From NCBI RefSeq assembly GCF_004087915.1, contig NZ_CP035108.1, positions 1,302,001 through 1,366,000 on the forward strand: a stretch of DNA of 64,000 nucleotides. Reading direction: 5' to 3'. This document shows positions 1 through 6,970 of the stretch, piece by piece. Position numbers and translations under genes: made by a program. Each line of letters begins with the position of its first letter. Position 1 is the stretch's first letter. Below the pieces are notes generated by a model that saw only the letters and a program-made list of their open reading frames with translations, made no database searches and was not told where the DNA came from. This DNA is from Geovibrio thiophilus. GTDB taxonomy: Bacteria > Chrysiogenota > Deferribacteres > Deferribacterales > Geovibrionaceae.

Positions 1-1
1 T

Positions 2-37
2 CGGAACGAAGTTATTGATAAGAAATCGGAGGTTTAG
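2..37 (+). CDS. Possible 3' end of an upstream gene (partial)
   Basis: An open frame enters from the left edge and reads RNEVIDKKSEV before a TAG stop at 35-37, six bases before the rpoD start. The rpoD ribosome-binding site (GGAGG at 28-32) would lie inside its last codons, as expected for tightly packed genes. In many bacteria dnaG precedes rpoD, but eleven residues are too few to identify it, so no product is claimed. Confidence 0.3.
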   Translation, partial: RNEVIDKKSEV

Positions 38-42
38 GGTAG

Positions 43-1983
43 ATGTCGAAAAAGATTAAGACCCCGGAAGTTAAACAGATTATCGCACTGGGGAAAGAGA
101 AGGGATTTCTCACTTTTGACGAGATAAACGACATCCTTCCGGAAGAGATGAGTTCGGCAGAGTTCATTGACGAAATACTCATGCTTCTGGCTCAGCTTAA
201 GATCGATGTTATAGATTCCAAATCCAAGAACAGCAGCCTTCTTTCCGCAGATGATGAAGATGATGAAGCCGATGAGGATGATGAGGTTCTGTCTGCGCTG
301 AAATCCGGCGTTGAGGACACTATGAGCACGGATGATCCCGTGCGCCTTTACCTTAAGGAGATGGGCAACATTCCGCTTCTTAACAGGGAAGAGGAGATTC
401 AGGTCGCAAGGGAAATAGAAGACGGACAAAGCAAGGTAATCAGAAGCGTTCTGCTTTTCCCCACCACCGCCAAGAAGATCATGGAGATAGCCGAGGCGAT
501 AAATGACGGCTCCATGAGGCTGAAAGACATAGTGGATGTGGACGACGAACTTGACTTTGAATCCGGTGAAATAGACTTTGATGATGCCGAGCACGAAGCT
601 GAAGCAGAGCACGAAGAGGCTGAGGAAGACAGCTTCAGTGACGCTGAAGAGGGCGCCGAGGAAAAAACCGAGGAAGCCGCCCCCCAGAAGACTGTTGCCG
701 AAGCCGTTGAAGAGATAGAGAGAGCCAAAAGCGCGGCAGCGGAAGCTGCCGAAGACAGGGAAGCGCAGATGCGCGCTCAGTTTGTCTGCATTTTTGAGGA
801 TATAACCCAGAAGCTCAAAGAGAACATTGACCTTGCCGCCAGAATCAAGGACGGTTCGATCAATGTGGAAGACATGATCGATGTCAACAGACACAGGCAG
901 TCTACCGTGGATGAAATCACGGAAAAGCTCCTTGAGATCAAGGTCAACTACTCCAAAATATGCCAGATTGCAAACGATATAAGAGAGATGTACTCCAGAG
1001 TCATCGACTCTCAGAGCGATATACGCAAGCTGCTCAAGCTTATGAAGATCACCGCCTCCAAGGACCCTCTTGAGATTACCGATGAGGAGATCACAAAAGC
1101 ATGTGAGGAAACCGGCAAATCCGCCGGAGAGAAAGAGCTTGTCGTCAAAAAATTCTCCAAGGCGCGTGACACTCTTCTTAAGGAATACAAGAAACTCGGC
1201 TGCGACAAACAGGAGCTTGAACTCATATACGAAGGGCTTCTTCTCGGCGAGAGAGAGACAGAGAACGCGAAAAGCAAGCTTATAGAGGCTAACCTGCGTC
1301 TTGTTGTTTCTATCGCCAAAAAATACACAAACAGAGGCTTGCAGTTCCTTGACCTTATTCAGGAAGGGAACATAGGGCTTATGAAGGCTGTTGAGAAGTT
1401 CGAGTATAAACGAGGCTACAAGTTCTCCACATACGCCACGTGGTGGATTCGTCAGGCTATCACAAGGGCAATAGCGGATCAGGCGCGCACCATCCGTATC
1501 CCCGTGCATATGATAGAGACCATAAACAAGATGATGAAGATCACCCGCCAGCTCCAGCAGGATTACGGCAGGGAGCCCACCCCCGAGGAAATATCCAAGA
1601 AGATGGATATACCCGTGGAAAAGATCAAAAAGGTTATGAAGATAGCCAAGGAACCCGTCTCTCTGGAAACGCCCATAGGCGAGGATGAGGACAGCAGCCT
1701 TGGTGACTTTATCGAAGACAAGAGCGCCACAAACCCCGCAGACGAGGTCATGTACCTGAAGCTGCGTGAACATACCAAGCAGATACTCAATACACTGTCA
1801 CAGCGCGAGGCAAACGTTCTCAAGCTGCGTTTCGGCATCGACTGCGAGTCCGACCACACCCTTGAGGAAGTGGGCAAGCAGTTCAGTGTAACCCGTGAGC
1901 GTATCAGGCAGATTGAGGCTAAAGCTTTAAGAAAACTGCGTCATCCTACCAGAAGCAGAATTCTTAAAACTTTTGTAGAATAG
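43..1983 (+). CDS. rpoD: RNA polymerase primary sigma factor RpoD (sigma-70)
   Basis: Housekeeping sigma factor that directs RNA polymerase to -35/-10 promoters. All the expected regions are visible in 646 residues: region 1.1 at the N-terminus, region 1.2 ([11 protein letters not shown], about residue 97), a long acidic non-conserved region (about 165-250, with runs of Asp/Glu), region 2 from about 415 ([12 protein letters not shown], then the -10-reading [10 protein letters not shown] near 463), region 3, and the region 4.2 helix-turn-helix near 605-640 ([18 protein letters not shown]). GGAGG at 28-32 precedes the ATG. The length and the non-conserved insert are typical of RpoD and exclude the shorter RpoS/RpoH types. 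The tRNA gene follows 58 bases after the stop from its own promoter. Confidence 0.98.
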   Translation: MSKKIKTPEVKQIIALGKEKGFLTFDEINDILPEEMSSAEFIDEILMLLAQLKIDVIDSKSKNSSLLSADDEDDEADEDDEVLSALKSGVEDTMSTDDPVRLYLKEMGNIPLLNREEEIQVAREIEDGQSKVIRSVLLFPTTAKKIMEIAEAINDGSMRLKDIVDVDDELDFESGEIDFDDAEHEAEAEHEEAEEDSFSDAEEGAEEKTEEAAPQKTVAEAVEEIERAKSAAAEAAEDREAQMRAQFVCIFEDITQKLKENIDLAARIKDGSINVEDMIDVNRHRQSTVDEITEKLLEIKVNYSKICQIANDIREMYSRVIDSQSDIRKLLKLMKITASKDPLEITDEEITKACEETGKSAGEKELVVKKFSKARDTLLKEYKKLGCDKQELELIYEGLLLGERETENAKSKLIEANLRLVVSIAKKYTNRGLQFLDLIQEGNIGLMKAVEKFEYKRGYKFSTYATWWIRQAITRAIADQARTIRIPVHMIETINKMMKITRQLQQDYGREPTPEEISKKMDIPVEKIKKVMKIAKEPVSLETPIGEDEDSSLGDFIEDKSATNPADEVMYLKLREHTKQILNTLSQREANVLKLRFGIDCESDHTLEEVGKQFSVTRERIRQIEAKALRKLRHPTRSRILKTFVE

Positions 1984-1986
1984 CTC

Positions 1987-2015
1987 TTGACAAAGCTTTA
2001 ATATTTAAGTAAAAC
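1987..2015 (+). promoter_or_regulatory. Probable sigma-70 promoter of the tRNA gene
   Basis: A perfect -35 hexamer TTGACA (1987-1992) starts just after the rpoD stop and is followed, after 17 bases, by TAAAAC (2010-2015, 4 of 6 consensus positions). Transcription would begin about 20 bases before the tRNA. The -10 match is modest, so the assignment rests mainly on the -35 and the spacing. Confidence 0.55.
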
Positions 2016-2041
2016 AACCTTCTCGTTTTTAACGGGATAAA

Positions 2042-2115
2042 GGGCCAATAGCTCAGTTGGCTAGAGCCTCCGGCTCATAACCGGGAGGTCCTAGGTTCGA
2101 TTCCTAGTTGGCCCA
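2042..2115 (+). tRNA. tRNA with anticodon CAT (tRNA-Met, elongator type likely)
   Basis: A complete cloverleaf can be folded. The acceptor stem GGGCCAA (2042-2048) pairs with TTGGCCC (2108-2114) with discriminator A at 2115. The D arm is GCTC/GAGC. The anticodon stem TCCGG/CCGGG surrounds loop CTCATAA with anticodon CAT at 2076-2078. The T arm is CCTAG/CTAGG around TTCGATT. The first acceptor pair is G-C, so this is not the initiator tRNA, which has a mismatch there. CCA is not encoded. A CAT anticodon could also belong to the lysidine-modified tRNA-Ile2; sequence alone does not settle this, and tilS is present at 34267. Confidence 0.95.
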
Positions 2116-2134
2116 TTTTTTTCTAAATAAAATT

Positions 2135-3235
2135 ATGAGCAGCAGCATAAAAAACGTAATCGCTTTTCTTGAAAAAAATGCAGTGTGTCAGTCCAGACAG
2201 TATTCTTGGGATAATTCCGGACTGCAAATCTGCCTCAGTCCGGAGACGGAGACCCGAAGGGCAGCTCTGGCGCTGGATCCCAGCGAAGGGGCGATAAACA
2301 AAGCAATTGATGCGGGGTGTGAGTTACTTATTACTCATCACCCCCTTTTTTTTGACAAACTTAAAAGCATAAATTCCTCAAACGCACTGGGGCGCAAAAT
2401 CATAAAAGCGGTTCAGGCAAACCTCAGCATCATTTCATACCACACTTCCGCAGACCTTGCGGACTTCAGTTTAAATGACTATCTGGCAGAAAAACTCGGC
2501 GCGTCAGTAAGAGGCGGTCTCGTGAAGGAAGGGAAGGAAAACTGGTATAAGTTCGCGGTTTTTGTTCCCAAAGGGCATGAGGAAGCGGTGCGTGACGCCA
2601 TAGACAGAGCCGGAGCCGGAATCATCGGCAATTACTCAAAGGTGACATTCAATATTGAAGGTACGGGAACCTTCCTCCCTATGGAGGGCGCAAACCCGTT
2701 CATAGGTAAAAAGGACGAGCTGGAAAGGGTTGAGGAGTTCCGCATCGAAACTGTGGTTACGGCTCCTAATCTCAGCAGGCTCATAGAGGAAGTCAAAAAG
2801 GTTCATCCTTATGAAGAGGTCGCCTACGATGTTTATAAAATGGAAATAGGCACGGAATTTTCTCTCGGCAGGAGCTGCTCCTTCGGGCATGAATTTACTC
2901 TGGGCGAATTTCTGGAAATTGTCAGAACCAAGCTCGGCTGTGAATCGGTTCGCTATAACGGCTTCCCCCTTGACACGAAATTTACCGGTTTCGGCATAAT
3001 AACAGGCAGCGGCGCCTCCATGTGGAAGCAGAGCGGCGTTAAGCTTCTCCTCACGGGGGATATGAAGCACCACGAAGCGCTGGACGCATACGAAGCAGGT
3101 GTGTGCCTTGTGGACGCGGGTCACTTTGAGACAGAGAGATGCTACATGGAGCATCTGGCGGAAAGGATAAACAAAGAATTAGGCATAGAAACAGTAATTA
3201 TTGAAGAGAGTTCTCCAATAAAATATATGAGGTGA
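2135..3235 (+). CDS. NIF3/DUF34-family dinuclear metal protein (YbgI/YqfO type)
   Basis: Member of the NIF3 (DUF34) family, toroidal proteins with a two-metal centre; the family has been linked to GTP cyclohydrolase I-like activity and metal homeostasis but has no settled role. In 366 residues the metal-binding elements are split between the ends: LITHHPLFFDKL (His-His near residues 68-69) and HTSADLADFSLNDYLAEKLG early, then KHHEALDAY and DAGHFETER near the C-terminus. Between them (about 130-250) is the inserted domain found in the longer Gram-positive and deltaproteobacterial versions. The ATG at 2135 is chosen; an in-frame TTG at 2108 lies inside the tRNA acceptor stem and is rejected. 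The stop is 3 bases from the next gene. Confidence 0.9.
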   Translation: MSSSIKNVIAFLEKNAVCQSRQYSWDNSGLQICLSPETETRRAALALDPSEGAINKAIDAGCELLITHHPLFFDKLKSINSSNALGRKIIKAVQANLSIISYHTSADLADFSLNDYLAEKLGASVRGGLVKEGKENWYKFAVFVPKGHEEAVRDAIDRAGAGIIGNYSKVTFNIEGTGTFLPMEGANPFIGKKDELERVEEFRIETVVTAPNLSRLIEEVKKVHPYEEVAYDVYKMEIGTEFSLGRSCSFGHEFTLGEFLEIVRTKLGCESVRYNGFPLDTKFTGFGIITGSGASMWKQSGVKLLLTGDMKHHEALDAYEAGVCLVDAGHFETERCYMEHLAERINKELGIETVIIEESSPIKYMR

Positions 3236-3238
3236 TCA

Positions 3239-3949
3239 ATGCTCCAAGAAGTGGAACAGCTTATTGAACTGCAAAAGCTGGACAACAGAATTGCCGAACT
3301 GGAAACGAAGGTTTCTCAGGTTCCGGGCTTTCTTAAAGATGTGAGGAACGAATTTGAAAGTGTCAGTACCGAGTGCGAAACGGTAAAAACCAAGCATCTG
3401 GCGGACACGGAGGTTCTCAGGAAACTCACAAAAGAATGCGCAGAGAACAAGGCGCTGCTGGACAAGGCGCAGTCAAAACTTCCTAATGTTAAAAACAACA
3501 AGGAATATGAAGCCGTTCTTAAAGAGCTTGATATACTGAAAAAGAACGTCAACGAGGGTGAATACAGGATTCTGGAGCTTCAGGATACGGTGAATGCCTC
3601 ACAGAAAAAGGTTGAGGAGCTTGAGACCAAAGAGATCGAGCTCAAGGCAAGCCTTGAGGAAAAAGAAACACAGAAAAGCGAAGAAGACTCCGAAGCAAAC
3701 ACCGAACTCACCGAGCTCAAAACCAAAAGGGAAGAAGCTCAGACGGTGGTTAAAAAATCAATTATATCCAAATACGAAAGAGTAAGACACGCCAGAAACA
3801 ACCTCGCCATAGTCAGAGTAACCGATGAAATCTGCACAGGATGTTATATCAAAGTTCCCCCCCAGCTTTATGTTGAAGTGAAAAAAGGCAAGGCTCTTCA
3901 CCAGTGTCCCAACTGCCAGCGTTTTCTTTATGCGCTTAATGATGATTAG
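3239..3949 (+). CDS. Coiled-coil protein with C-terminal C4 zinc ribbon (CdsZ/DUF164-like)
   Basis: The first 180 or so residues of 236 are heptad-rich and strongly charged, predicting a long antiparallel coiled coil (KLPNVKNNKEYEAVLKEL is the typical hinge motif). The C-terminus forms a zinc ribbon with Cys199-x2-Cys202 (CTGCYIKVPPQ) and Cys223-x2-Cys226 (CPNC). This layout matches the C4-type zinc-ribbon family, proposed to bind nucleic acid or act in regulation, and often found between a NIF3 protein and RNase H, exactly as here. An AGGTGAT ribosome-binding site overlaps the stop of the preceding gene, so the two are probably co-translated. No enzymatic function is visible. Confidence 0.9.
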   Translation: MLQEVEQLIELQKLDNRIAELETKVSQVPGFLKDVRNEFESVSTECETVKTKHLADTEVLRKLTKECAENKALLDKAQSKLPNVKNNKEYEAVLKELDILKKNVNEGEYRILELQDTVNASQKKVEELETKEIELKASLEEKETQKSEEDSEANTELTELKTKREEAQTVVKKSIISKYERVRHARNNLAIVRVTDEICTGCYIKVPPQLYVEVKKGKALHQCPNCQRFLYALNDD

Positions 3950-3952
3950 TCA

Positions 3953-4357
3953 ATGATGCTTAAGGTTTTTTCCGACGGAGCCTCAAGGGGAAACCCCGGC
4001 GAGGCAGGCTGCGGATTTGTTATTCTGAACGGAGAAGGCGCAGTTCTTGAAGAGGGCTGCCTCTACATAGGTCATGCCACAAACAATGTCGCTGAGTACA
4101 AAGCTGTGCTGGAAGCCGCCCGCAGAGCCAAGTTGATGAATCCCTCCGAGATAAATTTTTATCTGGATTCCGAGCTGATTGTCAAGCAGATGAAAGGCGA
4201 ATACAAGGTGAAGAACGAAACTCTGGGTCTGATACGCCTTGAGCTGATTAAAACCATTCAGGGAACAAAATTTTCTTTTAACCATGTACCGAGAGAGCAG
4301 AACAAACTGGCGGACAGACTTGCGAACAAAGCCATAGATGATAAGGTTATGGCGTAA
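3953..4357 (+). CDS. Ribonuclease HI-type protein
   Basis: Small RNase H-fold nuclease expected to cut RNA in RNA:DNA hybrids. The four catalytic carboxylates are in place in the 134-residue frame: Asp8 (FSDGASRGNPG), Glu48 (NNVAEYKAV), Asp72 (YLDSELIVKQM) and Asp121 (NKLADRLANKAID). The basic protrusion of E. coli RNase HI is absent, as in the short archaeal and Gram-positive type-1 enzymes. Two in-frame ATGs (3953 and 3956) are equally possible starts. It is the last gene of the rpoD-side operon and is followed by a terminator. Confidence 0.9.
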   Translation: MMLKVFSDGASRGNPGEAGCGFVILNGEGAVLEEGCLYIGHATNNVAEYKAVLEAARRAKLMNPSEINFYLDSELIVKQMKGEYKVKNETLGLIRLELIKTIQGTKFSFNHVPREQNKLADRLANKAIDDKVMA

Positions 4358-4456
4358 TTTTATCCGTAATATCAGAATGTTTAATATTTATTGATTTTTT
4401 TTATAATGAGCATATATTAGTTATATGCCGCTGATTGTTCAAACCGGCGGCGGTTT

Positions 4457-4489
4457 AAAAGGCAGAAGTGACGCTTGCTTCTGCCTTTT
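4457..4489. terminator. Bidirectional rho-independent terminator
   Basis: AAAAGGCAGAAG (4457-4468) and CTTCTGCCTTTT (4478-4489) form a perfect 12-bp stem with a 9-base loop. Followed by a T-run on the plus strand and preceded by A's (T's on the minus strand), it can stop transcription from both the RNase H gene and the convergent ABC transporter operon. A second short hairpin AAACC/GGTTT (4441-4455) abuts it. Confidence 0.9.
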
Positions 4490-4494
4490 TGTTT

Positions 4495-5268
4495 TTATGA
4501 CCGGAAGCCGTTGATAAAAGTTCCTAGAAATTGTTTTGTTCTTTCTTCGTCGGGTTCCGCAAATATCTTTTCCGGCTTTCCCTGTTCGACTATTTTCCCT
4601 TCCGCTATGAACACCACTCTGTCCGCAACACGTCTGGCGAAGTCCATTTCATGGGTGACTACTATCATGGTCATGCCTTCTTTTGCCAAGTCCTCCATGG
4701 TCTTGAGAACTTCGCCGACAAGCTCCGGATCAAGGGCTGAGGTTGCTTCGTCAAAAAGCATTATATCAGGCTCCATGGCAAGGGCACGGGCTATTGCCAC
4801 CCTCTGCTTCTGCCCGCCGGAGAGTGTTTTCGGATATGCGTCCCGTTTTTCCAGCATGCCGACCTTTTCCAGAATCTCTTCCGCTGCTTTTTCAGCCTGT
4901 TTTCTGGGCTTTTTCAGCACATGCACCGGAGCCTCAATCACGTTTTCAAGCACTGTCATATGCGGAAAAAGGTTGAACTGCTGAAAAACCATGCCCACCT
5001 TTGTGCGGATGCGGTTTAAATGCCTTTGAAATTCCTTGCGCCGCATTCCTTTGACATTAAGGAGATTCCCCTCAATAAAAATCTCTCCTTCTGTGGGTTC
5101 TTCCAGATAATTTACGCATCTCAGCAGGGTGCTTTTGCCGGAGCCGCTGGGACCTATTACCGCCACAACCTCACTTTTTGCCACACTTATGTCTATGCCT
5201 TGCAGCACTTCATTCTCACCGAAGTATTTATGCAGATTTTGCATCTGCACCATTATCTGTTCCGTCAT
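4495..5268 (-). CDS. Polar amino-acid ABC transporter, ATP-binding protein (GlnQ/HisP family)
   Basis: Cytoplasmic ATPase that powers amino-acid uptake with the permease and binding protein encoded just upstream. In 257 residues: Walker [10 protein letters not shown] (39-47), Q-loop near [14 protein letters not shown], signature [16 protein letters not shown] (about 150-165), Walker B with D-loop [12 protein letters not shown], and switch His in [22 protein letters not shown] lies directly before the ATG at 5268, which decides against the later in-frame ATG at residue 6. The gene ends 6 bases from the terminator stem. The substrate within the polar amino-acid group cannot be read from the ATPase. 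Confidence 0.95.
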   Translation of the reverse strand: MTEQIMVQMQNLHKYFGENEVLQGIDISVAKSEVVAVIGPSGSGKSTLLRCVNYLEEPTEGEIFIEGNLLNVKGMRRKEFQRHLNRIRTKVGMVFQQFNLFPHMTVLENVIEAPVHVLKKPRKQAEKAAEEILEKVGMLEKRDAYPKTLSGGQKQRVAIARALAMEPDIMLFDEATSALDPELVGEVLKTMEDLAKEGMTMIVVTHEMDFARRVADRVVFIAEGKIVEQGKPEKIFAEPDEERTKQFLGTFINGFRS

Positions 5269-5282
5269 CCGTGCCCTCCTTT

Positions 5283-5930
5283 TCAGTAAGCCATTCTTTT
5301 TTCCACACGCCCAAGCACGAGGCTTGTCGCCGTGGTGAGCACCGCATACAGGAACGCCGCCATAAGATACATCTCAAACGGCTTGTAGGTTGAGCCTATG
5401 AGCCGCTGGGCGGTGAGTGTGAGCTCAACGAGAGTGATGGTGGACACCAGTGAGGTGTCCTTGATGAGAATAATAAAATTATTCCCCAGCGAAGGCAGAG
5501 CGATACGCATAGCCTGCGGGAGTATTATCCTGCGCATGGCGAGTCTGGATGACATGCCGAGGCTTCGGGAGGCCTCCATCTGTCCTGATGGAACAGATAT
5601 TATGCCGCCCCTTATCGCCTCAGCGTTGTAAGCGCCTATGTTAAGCGCAAGCCCCAGAACCCCTGAGAAAAAAGAGCCCAGATCGATGCCGAGCTGCGGC
5701 AGACCGAAATAAATGAGGAAAAGCTGAACAAGGAGCGGAGTCGAGCGGATGATCCAGATGTAAAAACCCGCCGCGCTTCTCAGAAGAGGATTTTTGGAAA
5801 GTTTGAGAAGCGCGGCTGATATTCCGAAAATGAACCCCAGAATCAGGGCGAATACTGATATTTTCAGTGTCAGAACCGCTCCCTGAAGCAGAAAGGGAAA
5901 GTAATGCACCATTATTCCCCAGTCAAGCAT
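5283..5930 (-). CDS. Polar amino-acid ABC transporter, permease
   Basis: Inner-membrane permease of the HisM/GlnP family, 215 residues, with about five hydrophobic helices. The N-terminal helix pair is followed by an EAA-type loop ([23 protein letters not shown] region, about 105-130) that docks on the ATPase, and [18 protein letters not shown] continues the typical family pattern. It lies 14 bases upstream of the ATPase gene and 29 bases downstream of the binding-protein gene, forming a complete three-gene importer. A GAGGGAG ribosome-binding site precedes the ATG. Only one permease gene is present, so the channel is probably a homodimer. Confidence 0.94.
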   Translation of the reverse strand: MLDWGIMVHYFPFLLQGAVLTLKISVFALILGFIFGISAALLKLSKNPLLRSAAGFYIWIIRSTPLLVQLFLIYFGLPQLGIDLGSFFSGVLGLALNIGAYNAEAIRGGIISVPSGQMEASRSLGMSSRLAMRRIILPQAMRIALPSLGNNFIILIKDTSLVSTITLVELTLTAQRLIGSTYKPFEMYLMAAFLYAVLTTATSLVLGRVEKRMAY

Positions 5931-5959
5931 AAGAGGCTCCCTCAGGTTTCAGGTGTTTA

Positions 5960-6724
5960 TTATCTGGCATCGATGCCCAGCCATTTCATGCTTATTTTTT
6001 CGTACGTGCCGTCGTTCTTCATGTCTGCCAGTGCTTTGTTTACGGCATTTTTCAGTTTCGGGTTGCCCTTGAGCATGGCTATTCCCATTCTTTCCTCATA
6101 AAGCAGCCCGCCTACAAGCTTAAGGGGCGCATTTTTATCTCTTATCGCCATAGCGCCGACTATTTTATCCGTCACAAAAGCATCTATCCTGCCTGTGGCG
6201 GTTTCGAGGATCATATCCGGCACGCCTTTATAAGTTTTTATTTCAGCACCCTTTATGTTTTCCCGCACCCACTGCTCATATGTTGTGCCAAGGGTTACGC
6301 CGATTTTTTTACCGTCCAGATCGGCAGAGGAACCTATGTCAGAGCTGTTTCCGGCGAATATCTGCGCCCCGCTTCTGTAATACGGGTCTGAGAAGTCGAT
6401 TGACTTAAGTCTTTGTTCTGTTATTGCCATGCTTCCGCAGATCAGATCATATTTGGAGGCGATGAGCCCTGCTATTATTCCGTCCCACGCGGTGGTTACA
6501 GGTTTGCCTGTAACGCCGATCCGCTCAGCTACCGCCTTGCCTATTTCCACGTCAAAGCCTGTTACTGTGTTTTTGTCGTCAACAAAATTGAAAGGAGGGT
6601 ACTGACCGGTGAGAGAGAAGGTCAGCTCGCCCTTCTTTTTCACATCATCAAGCCCTTCGGCAAACGACGCAGCGGCGGTGAGGAGCAGCAGCCCCGTAAC
6701 GATAAATGCGGTAAGTTTCTTCAT
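5960..6724 (-). CDS. Periplasmic amino-acid-binding protein (SBP family 3)
   Basis: Secreted solute receptor for the transporter encoded downstream. Residues 1-22 form a signal peptide (basic MKK, hydrophobic core, ASFA cleavage site). The mature protein has the family-3 features: GQYPPFNFVDDK, the TGFDVEIGKAVAERIG motif near 60-75, DLICGSMAITEQR, and the hinge pattern LDGKKIGVTLGTTYE. Total length 254 is normal. AGGAGAAAGCA precedes the ATG. The pattern resembles cystine/glutamine-type receptors, but ligand assignment would need structure or assay. It is the first gene of the operon, consistent with its need for highest expression. Confidence 0.93.
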   Translation of the reverse strand: MKKLTAFIVTGLLLLTAAASFAEGLDDVKKKGELTFSLTGQYPPFNFVDDKNTVTGFDVEIGKAVAERIGVTGKPVTTAWDGIIAGLIASKYDLICGSMAITEQRLKSIDFSDPYYRSGAQIFAGNSSDIGSSADLDGKKIGVTLGTTYEQWVRENIKGAEIKTYKGVPDMILETATGRIDAFVTDKIVGAMAIRDKNAPLKLVGGLLYEERMGIAMLKGNPKLKNAVNKALADMKNDGTYEKISMKWLGIDAR

Positions 6725-6756
6725 TGCTTTCTCCTGATATTTGAATTTGCTTCTGA

Positions 6757-6766
6757 ATCAATTGAT
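6757..6766. promoter_or_regulatory. Perfect 10-bp palindrome in the transporter leader (possible operator)
   Basis: ATCAATTGAT reads the same on both strands and lies between the predicted -10 (6802-6807) and the start codon (6724) of the binding-protein gene. Its position in the untranslated leader would suit an operator. The match may be chance in AT-rich DNA. Confidence 0.3.
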
Positions 6767-6801
6767 GTCTCTATGATTTATATATGAAATATATATACTT
6801 A

Positions 6802-6830
6802 AAGATAACACGCATATGGAGCGTCTTCAA
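6802..6830 (-). promoter_or_regulatory. Probable sigma-70 promoter of the amino-acid transporter operon
   Basis: On the minus strand TTGAAG (-35, 6825-6830) is followed after exactly 17 bases by TATCTT (-10, 6802-6807), preceded by TGT as in an extended -10. Transcription would start about 75 bases before the binding-protein ATG. Confidence 0.5.
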
Positions 6831-6970
6831 TATTAATGTTGCGCAAATTTTAAAAGTGAAGCAGGTTATGAAAAATCTGATTTAATAAAAAAGAATTAAT
6901 ATTTAAAAAAAACGGACGATTTCAATGACAGCGCCATAAGTGTGTTTATGGGCAAGTATGATTACAGGAA

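Noticed and set aside
34-1773. Long minus-strand open frame (579 codons) opposite rpoD
   Set aside because: It is a codon-bias shadow of the unmistakable rpoD gene, with low-complexity composition, no ribosome-binding site and no recognisable motif.
2108-2134. Earlier TTG start for the NIF3-family gene
   Set aside because: The codon lies within the tRNA acceptor stem and the added residues match nothing in the family; the ATG at 2135 is sufficient.
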